From assembly GCA_024644725.1 (NCBI GenBank), contig JAHEHE010000008.1:1-53138 (forward strand): a stretch of 53,138 nucleotides of DNA. Direction: 5' to 3'. Shown here piece after piece: positions 9,552-19,065 of this stretch. The position numbers were made by a program, and so were the translations under genes. Below the pieces are notes generated by a model. The model saw nothing but the letters and a program-made list of their open reading frames with translations. It was not told where the DNA came from and did no database searches. Origin of the DNA: Flavobacteriaceae bacterium (lineage in GTDB: Bacteria > Bacteroidota > Bacteroidia > Flavobacteriales > Flavobacteriaceae). How positions within the stretch are numbered: position 1 is the stretch's first letter; every line of letters begins with the position of its first letter.

Positions 9552-11609
9552 ATGAAGAATTTCATCAACGCATACTACCAGAATCACACCCTGATCTACA
9601 AAATACTTTTGTTTGTATTGATCACGGCGACCGTTGTCTATCTTTTCCCGAAAGGAGGACAATTCAAGTACAATATCCAAAAGGGAAAGCCCTGGCCCTA
9701 CGAGAACCTTTATGCACCCTTTGACTTTGCGATTTTGAAAAGCGAGGAAGATCTGGCAAAAGAAAAAGAGGAGATTGAGGCCAACAAGAAACTGTTTTTT
9801 ACGGTTCGTGAGGGAGTGCTCGAGCAGGTGGAAGAAAAATACGATGTTCAGGTTCTGCTCGTCTTAGAGGATTCTGCTGCTGCTGGAATCAATAAAAATT
9901 CCATTTCAAGATTTGGCAAGCGCTTTCTGAATACGGTTTATAAAACGGGTTTTCTCAATAAAAGCGACAATGACAAGGTGGTCAAGAACACCGTGATCAC
10001 ATTGCGAAGAGGGAACGAGGCTGAAGATATTGCATCGGACAAGCTCTTTACGACCGAGATGTTGGTTCCGGAGCTTCAGAGTTATTTTGACAACACCCGC
10101 TACAAACCATTGGAGCAGCGCTTTACGACTCTTTTCTTTGAGATTCTAGAGCCCGATATTTTCTATGATGAGGAGCTTACCCAGCGGGTTATTGACGAGG
10201 AGATCAAAAGCTTGTCGGTCAATAAGGGGCTGGTGACCGAAAACGAGAGGATCATCGCCAAGGGTGACGTTGTCGAAGGTTCCAAATACGAGATACTCAT
10301 GTCGCTTAAGAGCGAATACGATTCGCAGCTTTGGAGCAAATCCAATTACAACTGGATTGTTTTCGGTTACACGATTCTCGTGGCTATGGTCCTTCTGATG
10401 CTGATGCTGTTTTTGCAGCGATACAGACCTGCGATTTGGGAGAACAACACGAAAATGACCTTTATCTTCTTCAACATCATCCTGATCGTATTCCTGGTAA
10501 CGATCGTTCAGAAGTATTGGCTCAATTATATCTATGTGGTGCCGATCATTATTCTGCCCATCATACTCAAGGCCTTTTTCGATGCCCGCCTCGGACTGTT
10601 TACCCACCTGGTGACCGTGCTCATACTCGGGTTTATCGTGCCGAACAGCTTTGAGTTTATTTTCCTGCAGATGATCGCGGGTATCGTCACCATACTTACG
10701 GTCTCCGAATTGCATCGCAGGGCCAACCTGTTTATCTCGATTTTGAAGATAACTCTGGTCTACATGCTGTCCTACCTGGCCTTTTCGATCATTCAGGAAG
10801 GTAATGCACAACAGCTCAAATGGTCTTATTTTGCCTTGTTCGCGCTCAATGGAGTGCTTTCATTCCTGTCGCTTTTCCTGATCTTGATCTACGAGAAGAC
10901 CTTCAACCTGGTCTCCGATGTCTCCCTATTGGAGCTTTCGAACACCAATTCGAAATTGCTCAGGGAGTTGAATGAGAAGGCTCCCGGAACCTTTCAGCAC
11001 TCCATGCAGGTGGCGAACCTGGCCGAAGCTTCGGCGAATGAAATAGGAGCTAATGCGATGCTGGTTCGAACCGGGGCGCTCTATCACGACATCGGAAAGA
11101 TGCTGAACCCCATGTATTTCATCGAGAATCAGTCGACAAGTGTCAATCCGCACAATGAGCTGCCACCTTTGGATTCGGCTGAAATCATCATAGATCATGT
11201 TCTCAAGGGAATTGAGATGGCCAAGAAAAACGGCCTTCCCGACAGGGTTATCGACTTCATCCGAACGCATCACGGAACGACCATGGTGTATTATTTTTAC
11301 AAAAAGCAGTTGGAGCTCACTCCCGATTTCGCGGATAAAAAGAGTTTCACCTATCCGGGGCCCATTCCTTTTTCCAAGGAAACGGCCATTCTCATGATGT
11401 GTGATGCTTGCGAGGCGGCCTCCAAGAGCATCAAGGATCCGACCGCCCTTCTGATCGATGAGTTGGTCGAAAAGGTCATCAACGGGCAGATGAACCAGGG
11501 CCAGTACATGAATTCCAATATCACCTTCAAAGAGATTCAAATCATCAAGAAAGTGATCAAAAAGAAACTAAATAATATCTACCACCTGCGGATCGAGTAT
11601 CCCGAATAA
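9552..11609 (+). CDS. 7TM-HD family membrane phosphohydrolase (PgpH-like)
   Basis: A 685-residue protein with one N-terminal membrane helix (about 17-32), a long extracytoplasmic domain (about 35-265; the 7TMR-HDED type), a block of about seven membrane helices (about 270-455) and a cytoplasmic HD domain. Catalytic metal ligands are visible: His in FQHSMQ (about 482), His-Asp in YHDIGKM (about 511-512), and later RTHHGTT and DACEAA. In Firmicutes, PgpH with this layout breaks down cyclic di-AMP; the same activity here is inferred from the family. It stands 15 bases before the S10 peptidase gene and may be co-transcribed with it. The length is close to the family norm. Confidence 0.93.
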   Translation: MKNFINAYYQNHTLIYKILLFVLITATVVYLFPKGGQFKYNIQKGKPWPYENLYAPFDFAILKSEEDLAKEKEEIEANKKLFFTVREGVLEQVEEKYDVQVLLVLEDSAAAGINKNSISRFGKRFLNTVYKTGFLNKSDNDKVVKNTVITLRRGNEAEDIASDKLFTTEMLVPELQSYFDNTRYKPLEQRFTTLFFEILEPDIFYDEELTQRVIDEEIKSLSVNKGLVTENERIIAKGDVVEGSKYEILMSLKSEYDSQLWSKSNYNWIVFGYTILVAMVLLMLMLFLQRYRPAIWENNTKMTFIFFNIILIVFLVTIVQKYWLNYIYVVPIIILPIILKAFFDARLGLFTHLVTVLILGFIVPNSFEFIFLQMIAGIVTILTVSELHRRANLFISILKITLVYMLSYLAFSIIQEGNAQQLKWSYFALFALNGVLSFLSLFLILIYEKTFNLVSDVSLLELSNTNSKLLRELNEKAPGTFQHSMQVANLAEASANEIGANAMLVRTGALYHDIGKMLNPMYFIENQSTSVNPHNELPPLDSAEIIIDHVLKGIEMAKKNGLPDRVIDFIRTHHGTTMVYYFYKKQLELTPDFADKKSFTYPGPIPFSKETAILMMCDACEAASKSIKDPTALLIDELVEKVINGQMNQGQYMNSNITFKEIQIIKKVIKKKLNNIYHLRIEYPE

Positions 11610-11624
11610 TCTAAATAGCATCTG

Positions 11625-13175
11625 ATGACCCAAATACTTAAGAACAATTTCGAGAAATCCTTTTACAATTTGATACTGATCCTGCTTTTAAGCAGTACCG
11701 GAGCCTGGGCCCAGGACATTACCCTGCCGCCCGACACAACGGTCGTGACCAATCATACGACAACTATAAAAGGGGTCAAGATTTCCTACACGGCTACGAC
11801 GGGAACCCAACCCGTCTGGGACGAGAACGGGAAAGCAGTTGCCAGTTTGTTCTATACCTATTACAAAAGAAGCAATGCCGGAACGATGGCTGATCGCCCA
11901 CTTTTGATCTCTTTCAATGGGGGTCCCGGTTCCGCTTCCGTTTGGATGCATGTGGCCTATACCGGCCCGAAGGTTTTGAATATCGACGAAGAAGGGTATC
12001 CGCAGCAGCCCTATGGGGTGCACGAGAACCCAAATTCGGTGCTTGACGTCGCCGACATTGTCTTTGTCAATCCTGTCAATACAGGGTATTCCAGGCCCAT
12101 CCGTGATGAGGCAAAAGCCACTGAACCAGGCAAGTTGAAAGCCATGAAAGAGGCAGAGCGAAAGCGATTCTTCGGTATCAATGCTGACATCAAATACCTG
12201 GCCGACTGGATCAATTCGTTCGTGGCGCGTCACAATCGCTGGCTCTCACCAAAATACCTTATCGGTGAAAGCTACGGGGGCACGCGTGTCAGTGGACTGG
12301 CCCTGGAGCTTCAGGAGAAGCAATGGATGTATCTCAACGGAGTCATTCTGGTTTCCCCGGCGGATTACAATTATTTCAATTCTGATCCCGCGATTTCATC
12401 TGCCCTGAATCTACCGTATTTCACGGCTGCCGCCTGGCATCACAAAGCACTTCCTCAGGAATTGCAGCAGAAGGATCTGTTGGACATTCTTCCGGAATCA
12501 GAGAACTATGCACTCGATCATCTTATGCCTGCTCTTGCTCGTGGAGGCTCTCTATCGGCCGAGGAGAAGAAAAAGGTTGCCGAAAAAATGTCCTATTATT
12601 CGGGCCTTTCTGTAAAATCCATTATGCAAAACAACCTGGATGTGCCTACCCAGTTCTTCTGGAAGGACCTCTTGCGGGATAAGACTGGTCAAACCATCGG
12701 AAGACTGGATTCGCGGTATTTGGGACTGGACAGATCTGAGGCCGGTGACAGCCCGGATTACAGCGCTGAGCTCACCTCCTGGTTGCATTCCTTCACCCCG
12801 GCGATCAACTACTACATCCGGGAAGAGCTCAAGTTCAAAACCGACATCAAATACAACATGTTCGGACCTGTTCGGCCCTGGGATGAGCGAAACAACAACA
12901 CCCGCGATGATCTGCGCAAGGCCATGGCCGAAAATCCTTATTTGAACCTGCTTTTCCAATCCGGGTTCTACGACGGGGCAACCACCTATTTCAATGCCAA
13001 ATACACGATGTGGCAACTCGATCAGAGCGGAAAGCTGCAGGATCGAATGAGTTTCAAAGGATATCGAAGTGGACACATGATGTATCTCAGAAAAGAAGAC
13101 CTGAAGTCTGCCAACGAGGATCTCAGAGAATTTATCAAACGCACCCGGGCTCATGGGAAACCGGCCAAATATTGA
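11625..13175 (+). CDS. Secreted S10 family serine carboxypeptidase
   Basis: A 516-residue protein with a signal peptide ending at AWAQ (cleavage near residue 30). The S10 signatures are clear: NGGPGSASVW (oxyanion/substrate pocket, about 98-107), the nucleophile Ser216 in GESYGGT, a late Asp in the FYDGATTY region and the His in RSGHMMY near the C-terminus. S10 enzymes remove C-terminal residues from peptides, often at acid pH. Here it should act in the periplasm or outside the cell, probably in peptide scavenging. It follows the 7TM-HD gene by 15 bases. No substrate can be read from sequence. Confidence 0.92.
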   Translation: MTQILKNNFEKSFYNLILILLLSSTGAWAQDITLPPDTTVVTNHTTTIKGVKISYTATTGTQPVWDENGKAVASLFYTYYKRSNAGTMADRPLLISFNGGPGSASVWMHVAYTGPKVLNIDEEGYPQQPYGVHENPNSVLDVADIVFVNPVNTGYSRPIRDEAKATEPGKLKAMKEAERKRFFGINADIKYLADWINSFVARHNRWLSPKYLIGESYGGTRVSGLALELQEKQWMYLNGVILVSPADYNYFNSDPAISSALNLPYFTAAAWHHKALPQELQQKDLLDILPESENYALDHLMPALARGGSLSAEEKKKVAEKMSYYSGLSVKSIMQNNLDVPTQFFWKDLLRDKTGQTIGRLDSRYLGLDRSEAGDSPDYSAELTSWLHSFTPAINYYIREELKFKTDIKYNMFGPVRPWDERNNNTRDDLRKAMAENPYLNLLFQSGFYDGATTYFNAKYTMWQLDQSGKLQDRMSFKGYRSGHMMYLRKEDLKSANEDLREFIKRTRAHGKPAKY

Positions 13176-13269
13176 TGCTGTAGAAATGTCGTTAAGATGC
13201 TGAGATTCAATAAAAGTGCAAAAATTACGTTAATTAATGCGTGACTCCGGGAATTCTATGCTCCGATTG

Positions 13270-13300
13270 TTGGAAAATCCGGGATTTTTTTTAATTTTTG
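13270..13300 (+). promoter_or_regulatory. Putative promoter of the serine hydrolase gene
   Basis: TTG at 13270-13272, a 20-base spacer, and AATTTTTG at 13293-13300 (one mismatch to TAnnTTTG). The predicted start near 13305 leaves a leader of about 20 bases before the ATG at 13326. Confidence 0.35.
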
Positions 13301-13325
13301 GGGTCTTTAACAGTAACATAGTAGC

Positions 13326-14516
13326 ATGAAAAGGAATATTGCAATAAAGTACCTCCTTGTTCTTGTATTTTTCGTTCTCCACAGTTTCAGCGTCGCAACA
13401 AGCGTTCCTGAAAAGGATTTCCTGGAGAAAACCACGGAATTGCGCAAGAATGTCAATATTCCATTGGCCTATCATCCTGCGGCTTTGACCCGGGAAGTGA
13501 ATCAAAAGCTTGATTCAACGTTTCAACGATTTAACAAAAGGCACGATTTTCATGGAAGTGTGCTGGTTGCCCAAGGAGGAAAAGTCATTTTCAAGCAGCA
13601 CTATGGCTACGCAAATTTTAAGGAGAAAAGCAAGATCGATGACAATTCGGTTTTTCAACTCGCTTCGGTGAGCAAGCAATTTACGGCCGCCGCGGTACTT
13701 CTTCTTAAAGATCGGGGTCAGTTGGATCTTGATGACAAGGTAACTGCCTTTTATCCCGAATTTCCGTATACCGAAGTGACGGTCAGACATCTTTTGAATC
13801 ACACTTCAGGACTTCCCAAGTATTTTTGGTTGGCCGAGCACAAATGGGACAAAGAACACGCACCGAGCAATGCTGAAATGATGGATCTTCTTTCGAAGGA
13901 GAAACTCAATCCTTTTTTCAGACCTGGAGCCAATTTTGATTATTCCAATACGGGCTATTTCGTTCTTTCGGCTATCGTAGAAAAGGTTTCTGGGCAGAGT
14001 TTCGCTGATTTTGTGGATCGTGAGATTTTCAAACCTTTGAACATGAGACAATCTTTTGTCTACAGTTTTGGTCAGGATTCGATCCGAGACGGTCAACTCT
14101 CCGGCTACCGGTTGTACAGAAGGAGATGGCATGCGGCCATTCCGGGAACAGTCAACGATGCGGTGGTAGGAGACAAGAACATCTATTCGACGACAGAGGA
14201 CATGTTAAAATGGGTCGAGGGCCTCAATTCGGGAAGATTGATTTCAGAAGAATCCCTGGAGGAAATGTACACCAAGGGAATGACCAAGTACAACCGAAAG
14301 GTCCCTTATGGCTTTGGTTTCAGGATCAAAGAGGATGCGGATCAGAAAGTGATCTACCACAACGGCCGATGGAATGGTTTCAGCACCTCGCTGATGCAAT
14401 ACCCCGATGAAGATCTTGTCGTCATTACCCTCGAGCACTCGAGCTACAATTCGATGAAGTATCTCAACAACAAGGTGAAAGGAGTCGTTGAAGATAATTT
14501 CACTCTCGGCCGATAA
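13326..14516 (+). CDS. Exported class C beta-lactamase/PBP-like serine hydrolase
   Basis: A 396-residue protein with a signal peptide (first 26 or so residues). It carries all three motifs of the serine beta-lactamase/penicillin-binding fold: SVSK (Ser114, Lys117), YSN (206-208) and HNG (345-347), the last replacing the KTG triad as is common in this family. Such proteins include esterases, D-amino peptidases and beta-lactamases, so the reaction cannot be named. The 3' end overlaps the convergent lysA gene by 17 bases. It likely has its own promoter, and no resistance genes are near. Confidence 0.88.
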   Translation: MKRNIAIKYLLVLVFFVLHSFSVATSVPEKDFLEKTTELRKNVNIPLAYHPAALTREVNQKLDSTFQRFNKRHDFHGSVLVAQGGKVIFKQHYGYANFKEKSKIDDNSVFQLASVSKQFTAAAVLLLKDRGQLDLDDKVTAFYPEFPYTEVTVRHLLNHTSGLPKYFWLAEHKWDKEHAPSNAEMMDLLSKEKLNPFFRPGANFDYSNTGYFVLSAIVEKVSGQSFADFVDREIFKPLNMRQSFVYSFGQDSIRDGQLSGYRLYRRRWHAAIPGTVNDAVVGDKNIYSTTEDMLKWVEGLNSGRLISEESLEEMYTKGMTKYNRKVPYGFGFRIKEDADQKVIYHNGRWNGFSTSLMQYPDEDLVVITLEHSSYNSMKYLNNKVKGVVEDNFTLGR

Positions 14517-15723
14517 GATCTACTGTGGCATTCGTCTGTCTGTGTATGAGATCCTCTATCGTCTCTCTTTCGCGCACCAGGTAATCTTTACCCTTGTAGA
14601 AAATAACCTCCGCGGGTCGGTAACGCGAGTTGTAATTCGACGCCATTGAAAAACAATAAGCTCCGGCATTCTTGAAGCTGAGTACGTCACCTTCCTTGAT
14701 TTCACTGATCTGACGGTTAGCACCAAACGTATCGGTCTCGCAAATATAGCCGACAACCGTATAGAATCTTTTTTTTCCTGACGGATTTGAGATGTTTTCA
14801 ATGTGGTGATAGGCGTCGTAGAACATGGGCCTTATCAAGTGGTTCAGGCCACTGTCAACCCCCGCAAAGACCGTAGAGGTGGTCTGCTTTACCACGTTGA
14901 CGTGCACCAGGAATTGTCCGGCTTCACTGACGAGGAATTTACCCGGCTCAAACATGAGAGTCAGGTCGCGCCCGAAGTCCGAGCAAAAGTCATTGAAGCG
15001 CTTCGAAACTTTCTCTCCGAGCTCCACGATGTCCGTTTCGATGTCCCCTTCCTTGTAGGGCACTTTGAAACCGCTTCCAAAATCGATGTACTCCAGGTCC
15101 TTGAATGTCTTGGCGACGTTAAACAGGATTTCCGTAGCACGTAAAAACGCATCGATGTCATAGATATCGGAACCTGTGTGCATGTGAACCCCGGTAATGT
15201 GCATTCCGGTGTTTTCGACAACCCTGTGGATCAAGGGCAATTGATGGATGGAGATTCCAAATTTGGAATCGATGTGACCCACTGAGATCTTCGTGTTTCC
15301 ACCGGCCATGATGTGGGGGTTCATACGAATGCAAACCGGAACTTCCGGGTGTTTCTGACCAAATTGCTCCAGGATGGAAATGTTGTCTATATTGATCTGA
15401 ACGCCCAATTCCGTAGCCTGTTCGATTTCATCCAGGGAAACCCCATTCGGAGTGAAGATGATATCTGATGGACTGAAACCGGCCTTGAGCCCAAGCTGCA
15501 CTTCCTGTACGGAAACGGTATCGAGTCCGGCTCCCAGGGAATTGAACAGCTTGAGTATGCTCAGGTTCGATAGAGCCTTGCAGGCGTAGTTGATCTTGAG
15601 TTTGTTTACCGATTCAAAAGCAGACTGCAGTTTGTTGTACTGACTGATTATCTTTTCAGCGTCGTAGACATAGAGCGGACTCTCGTACTTCTCAACCAGT
15701 GAAAGTAAATTCTCGTGGGTCAT
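14500..15723 (-). CDS. lysA: Diaminopimelate decarboxylase
   Basis: A PLP enzyme that makes L-lysine from meso-diaminopimelate, the last step of lysine synthesis. With the start chosen here the protein has 407 residues. The alanine-racemase-type barrel holds the PLP lysine in NYACKALSN and the HTGSDI loop; the C-terminal domain has the conserved GAYCFSMASNYN. An ATG eight codons upstream (15747) is open, but a near-perfect promoter (TTTG, 18 bases, TAGATTTG) covers 15745-15774 and places transcription start near 15739, downstream of that ATG. The ATG at 15721-15723 is therefore the better start. It overlaps the convergent hydrolase gene by 17 bases. Confidence 0.95.
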   Translation of the reverse strand: MTHENLLSLVEKYESPLYVYDAEKIISQYNKLQSAFESVNKLKINYACKALSNLSILKLFNSLGAGLDTVSVQEVQLGLKAGFSPSDIIFTPNGVSLDEIEQATELGVQINIDNISILEQFGQKHPEVPVCIRMNPHIMAGGNTKISVGHIDSKFGISIHQLPLIHRVVENTGMHITGVHMHTGSDIYDIDAFLRATEILFNVAKTFKDLEYIDFGSGFKVPYKEGDIETDIVELGEKVSKRFNDFCSDFGRDLTLMFEPGKFLVSEAGQFLVHVNVVKQTTSTVFAGVDSGLNHLIRPMFYDAYHHIENISNPSGKKRFYTVVGYICETDTFGANRQISEIKEGDVLSFKNAGAYCFSMASNYNSRYRPAEVIFYKGKDYLVRERETIEDLIHRQTNATVDLIGRE

Positions 15724-15744
15724 TTCCTGAATTGTTTGGAGCGG

Positions 15745-15774
15745 CAAATCTACTATTGCCCTGTGACTATCAAA
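15745..15774 (-). promoter_or_regulatory. lysA promoter (-33/-7, Bacteroidota type)
   Basis: Reading the - strand, TTTG (15774-15771), an 18-base spacer and TAGATTTG (15752-15745) match both Bacteroidota consensus elements exactly. It is the cleanest promoter in the window and decides the lysA start codon. Confidence 0.7.
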
Positions 15775-15786
15775 ATTTTATAATAA

Positions 15787-15819
15787 AAAATAACAGATAC
15801 TCTGAATCCGTGTTATTTT
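15787..15819 (-). terminator. Possible terminator of pepT
   Basis: On the - strand, AAAATAACA pairs with TGTTATTTT across a 15-base loop, followed directly by more T and an AT-rich tail. The all-AT-rich 9-bp stem is weak, but it sits 37 bases after the pepT stop and just before the lysA promoter. Confidence 0.4.
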
Positions 15820-15855
15820 AGAAACTTCAGTTGCACCTGAATGGCTTTGTTTGCT

Positions 15856-17088
15856 CTAATCCCTGTTTAAGGCAACTTTTTCCGCGATTTTCACGATTAC
15901 TTCGGTGGCCTTGATCATCGACTCCAGAGGCACATATTCATAGCGCCCGTGGAAATTATGGCCGCCGGCGAAGATATTCGGGCAGGGCAGTCCCATATAG
16001 GACAGCTGTGATCCGTCCGTACCACCCCGAATGGGTTTTACGATGGGTTCGATCCCAAGCTCTTTCATGGCTTCGCGAGCTACATCGACAATGTTCATGA
16101 CAGGCTCCACCTTCTCCCGCATATTGAAATACTGGTCCTTGATTTCAACCTCCACCGTGTTTTCACCGTGTTTCGCGTTCAATTCCTCGACTAATCGCAG
16201 TATTTCTTTCTTTCGAGCTTCGAAAAGATCCATGTCGTGATCGCGAATGATATAGTCCAGGCGCGTCTCCTCCACTTCACCTTTCATTTGCTGCAAATGG
16301 AAAAAACCCTCGTAACCCTCTGTTTCCTGAGGGATTTCCTCAGCAGGTAACTTTTGAATGAATTCGGAGGCGATCAACATGGAATTGATCATTTTCCCTT
16401 TTGCGTATCCCGGGTGAACGATTTTCCCGTGAATGGTCACCGTTGCTCCCGCGGCATTGAAATTTTCGTATTCGAGCTCACCCACCTGGCTGCCGTCCAT
16501 GGTATAGGCCCAATCTGCGCCAAACTTTTCGACGTCAAATTTATGGGCTCCACGACCGATCTCTTCGTCGGGCGTAAAGGCCACGCGAATTTTCCCATGC
16601 TTGATCTCGGGATGCTCCACAAGGTGCTCCATAGCGGTGACAATTTCGGCGATGCCGGCTTTGTCATCCGCACCCAAGAGCGTGCTTCCGTCGGTGGTGA
16701 TCAATGTTTGACCTTTGTAAAGGAGCAAATCGTCGAAATAGGAGGGAGACAGGACGATGTTGTCCTTTTTGGAAAGGACCAGATCCTGACCCTGGTAGTT
16801 CTCGTGAATCATGGGTTTGACTCCTGATCCCGAGTAGTCCGGGCTCGTGTCAAAATGAGAGACAAATCCAATGGTAGGGACCTCATGGGTCACGTTTGAG
16901 GGCAAAGTAGCCATGATATATGCATTCTCATCGATGCTCACATCCTCGAGTCCGATATCTTCCAGCTCCTTGGCCAATAAGCGCGCCAGATCCCACTGTT
17001 TTTCAGTACTTGGCGTGGTTTGACTTTCCGGGTCCGACTGTGTGTCTATCTGTATGTATTTGAGAAATCGTTCTTTGATCTGTTCCAT
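15856..17088 (-). CDS. pepT: Peptidase T (tripeptide aminopeptidase)
   Basis: An M20-family dinuclear zinc aminopeptidase (410 aa) that removes the N-terminal residue from tripeptides in the cytoplasm. Metal-binding motifs are in the expected order: [37 protein letters not shown] and, near the end, [12 protein letters not shown] followed by GGHNFHG. The usual M20 dimerisation domain sits in the middle (about 210-320). The length is the same as E. coli PepT. It has a good promoter upstream and is probably a single-gene unit. Confidence 0.96.
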   Translation of the reverse strand: MEQIKERFLKYIQIDTQSDPESQTTPSTEKQWDLARLLAKELEDIGLEDVSIDENAYIMATLPSNVTHEVPTIGFVSHFDTSPDYSGSGVKPMIHENYQGQDLVLSKKDNIVLSPSYFDDLLLYKGQTLITTDGSTLLGADDKAGIAEIVTAMEHLVEHPEIKHGKIRVAFTPDEEIGRGAHKFDVEKFGADWAYTMDGSQVGELEYENFNAAGATVTIHGKIVHPGYAKGKMINSMLIASEFIQKLPAEEIPQETEGYEGFFHLQQMKGEVEETRLDYIIRDHDMDLFEARKKEILRLVEELNAKHGENTVEVEIKDQYFNMREKVEPVMNIVDVAREAMKELGIEPIVKPIRGGTDGSQLSYMGLPCPNIFAGGHNFHGRYEYVPLESMIKATEVIVKIAEKVALNRD

Positions 17089-17104
17089 GCTGCATTGTTT
17101 GGAT

Positions 17105-17137
17105 CAAAAATATCAATTCCCGATCATTCGGCACAAA
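17105..17137 (-). promoter_or_regulatory. pepT promoter
   Basis: On the - strand, TTTG (17137-17134), a 21-base spacer and TATTTTTG (17112-17105) match the Bacteroidota -33 and -7 consensus exactly. The predicted transcript starts near 17100, about 12 bases before the ATG. Confidence 0.6.
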
Positions 17138-17154
17138 AAAGATGGATTGAATTC

Positions 17155-18333
17155 TCAATTTGCAGGACACAGAATGCCACGTGCGATAAAATAGGCATTT
17201 GAAGGCCATGTGATATTATGCAATGTCAGGCGCCGGGTTCCATTGAGAGACTCGTGATAGTTGTAGAATTCCGGAAGAACCGTTTGGTTCATCGAATTGT
17301 CAAGAGGATATTTTTCGGTACCGACATACATGTCAAAGGCTTGAAGATCATACGTTTGATCCGTGACGTGAACATCTAGTTCTGCGGTGAATCGTCCGTC
17401 ACCTCCCGTAATCCGGACCGTTATATAACCCACCTCCAGGCTGTTTCGAATGTCGCATTGATAGGCGCTCGCGAGCAGAGGAAAGTTAAGAACATAGCCT
17501 GTGACATAGTTCATCAGCGGGTTGTAAAAGACCTGGTTGGACCAGCCCCACTGATCGAAACCCGAGCTTAAAAAGCAGTGTGCGTCCTTCTTGTCGGCGA
17601 AATGAAAAGCATAGCTTTCCAGGCAGTCGAGGTCGAATCCGTTTGCAGGTTCGTTACCTGTATTCTCCTGGTTGTTTGCACTATCCTGGTCGTTGTGATC
17701 TTCTTCGTCCCCGTTCTCGGCACCGTCCTCGCACTCATGCAAGCAATAGTCCATGTACCATCCCCATCTGCTGCCGGGGAGCTCATTGTTACTGTCAAAG
17801 GCAAAAGCCGTTTCTTCACGTTCAGGCTCATCATCTTTTTGCACCACGGCGTGGGCAATGATAACCATGCAATCTTCAAATTCACCAATCGGAATTGCAT
17901 AGGAAAACTCCTTTTTGTTTGTATCGTCCTGTTGTGCGTGATAGGGGAAATTCCCGATTTTTGGATTTCCGGCTTTCGTATAAGGTATGTCCTGTTCGGG
18001 CCCAATGTACAGGTGGGTTTCCTGCAAGGACCAGGAAGTGTTTGTCAGGTCGTAAGTAATGAATACAAATTCATCCGAATTGGAAAGATGTACAAGTCCC
18101 ACCTCGATGTCCTTTCCCCCGTAAAGAGGCGTTGACTCTATTTCATCACAGCTGGCTGCATCAATCTGCGCCTTGTCATAAACCTGGCCTTCTGGAGCTA
18201 TTCGATTTTCTGTATTTATAATTGCAGGGGATTCGCTTATTTTCAAAGAATTGAGCTCATCTTCTGGATCGCAGGACGCAATAGGATACAACAGAAACAC
18301 AAGACCCAATACAAGAACGAGGTTCTTTTTCAT
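17155..18333 (-). CDS. Unknown lipoprotein with two similar C-terminal-type domains
   Basis: A 392-residue lipoprotein; the Lys-rich start and lipobox YPIASC put the lipidated Cys at residue 21. An ATG at 18333 is preferred over an upstream TTG because the signal peptide begins there. After the Cys comes an acidic stretch (CDPEDE), resembling a Bacteroidota surface-export signal. Two segments look like copies of one domain. The first starts VGLVHLSNSDEF, has LYIGPEQ and ends VIIAHAVV. The second starts VGYITVRITGGDG, has MYVGTEKYPLD and ends YFIARGILC. A low-complexity Asp/Glu/Asn linker (about residues 205-230) joins them. I do not recognise a named family; a cell-surface binding role is only a guess. 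Confidence 0.72.
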   Translation of the reverse strand: MKKNLVLVLGLVFLLYPIASCDPEDELNSLKISESPAIINTENRIAPEGQVYDKAQIDAASCDEIESTPLYGGKDIEVGLVHLSNSDEFVFITYDLTNTSWSLQETHLYIGPEQDIPYTKAGNPKIGNFPYHAQQDDTNKKEFSYAIPIGEFEDCMVIIAHAVVQKDDEPEREETAFAFDSNNELPGSRWGWYMDYCLHECEDGAENGDEEDHNDQDSANNQENTGNEPANGFDLDCLESYAFHFADKKDAHCFLSSGFDQWGWSNQVFYNPLMNYVTGYVLNFPLLASAYQCDIRNSLEVGYITVRITGGDGRFTAELDVHVTDQTYDLQAFDMYVGTEKYPLDNSMNQTVLPEFYNYHESLNGTRRLTLHNITWPSNAYFIARGILCPAN

Positions 18334-18458
18334 AGCAATTCGTATTGTGTATTTGGTCAAAGGGGATTTTCATCCCATCAAAAGAAAACGCTGAAAATCC
18401 AAAGATATTTCAAATGACTGCGATTGTAGGGGTTTTCGTAAGTGAGTGGCTGGTCAGG

Positions 18459-19043
18459 TCAATCGATGAACTCCAATTCCTTGAAAATAGCAAAGGACGC
18501 GCAGATTCTCTCGGTGACCAGCTCGTCCCCATAGATCTTGGAGGTCAGAGTGTAGTACTCGTCAGGAGCATATTTCAGATAAATCTGCAGATAATGCCAG
18601 CTCATATTGTTCTTCTTGCCGGTAGATATGTGGTAATAAGAAGGATAGTCGAGGAATTCCCCTTCCCCGGCTTTGACCGGGATCAAGTTGAACTCTCGCC
18701 CGACCTGCTCCGAAACCAGGCGCTCCAAATCGTCATCTATGATCAGTTCCCCCTGGTGCCAGCTGACGTCGATGATGTAGGATTCAGATAAGTTTCTCGT
18801 TGTGTCAGCAGTATAAAGCTTTGATTGATATTCATCATAGTAAAGACTTGTTTTCCAATTTTTTGGCACATCAATTTCAAAATGACTCAAGACGTCCTTA
18901 TAGGTCTTGGTGTTGCTGAAGCTCATGGGAGTGTCACAAGAGAATTCACGTTCAAACTGACTGTTCTTGCAACTGCTCAAAACAATTCCGAACACGGTGA
19001 TGACCACAATCAGGTTTCTCATTTTTTTCATTGGTTTCTGCAT
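18459..19043 (-). CDS. Unknown lipoprotein, PsbP/MOG1-like size
   Basis: A 194-residue lipoprotein with Lys/Arg at the N-terminus and lipobox VLSSC (Cys25). The mature part contains FEIDVPKNWKTSLYYDE, a Tyr-rich middle and a C-terminal SKIYGDELVTERICASF stretch. This pattern (a pro-rich start of the form 'vPknWk', mixed alpha/beta, about 170 residues) is typical of small PsbP/MOG1-like domains in Bacteroidota, but I cannot confirm that. It lies 22 bases downstream of the beta-propeller gene on the same strand and is probably in one transcript with it. No function is assigned. Confidence 0.6.
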   Translation of the reverse strand: MQKPMKKMRNLIVVITVFGIVLSSCKNSQFEREFSCDTPMSFSNTKTYKDVLSHFEIDVPKNWKTSLYYDEYQSKLYTADTTRNLSESYIIDVSWHQGELIIDDDLERLVSEQVGREFNLIPVKAGEGEFLDYPSYYHISTGKKNNMSWHYLQIYLKYAPDEYYTLTSKIYGDELVTERICASFAIFKELEFID

Positions 19044-19065
19044 GGGGGTTCAAAAATATAAAAGA

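Noticed and set aside
13326-14516. Serine hydrolase as an antibiotic-resistance beta-lactamase
   Set aside because: The three motifs are shared by many esterases and peptidases of the same fold; nothing in the context points to beta-lactam hydrolysis.
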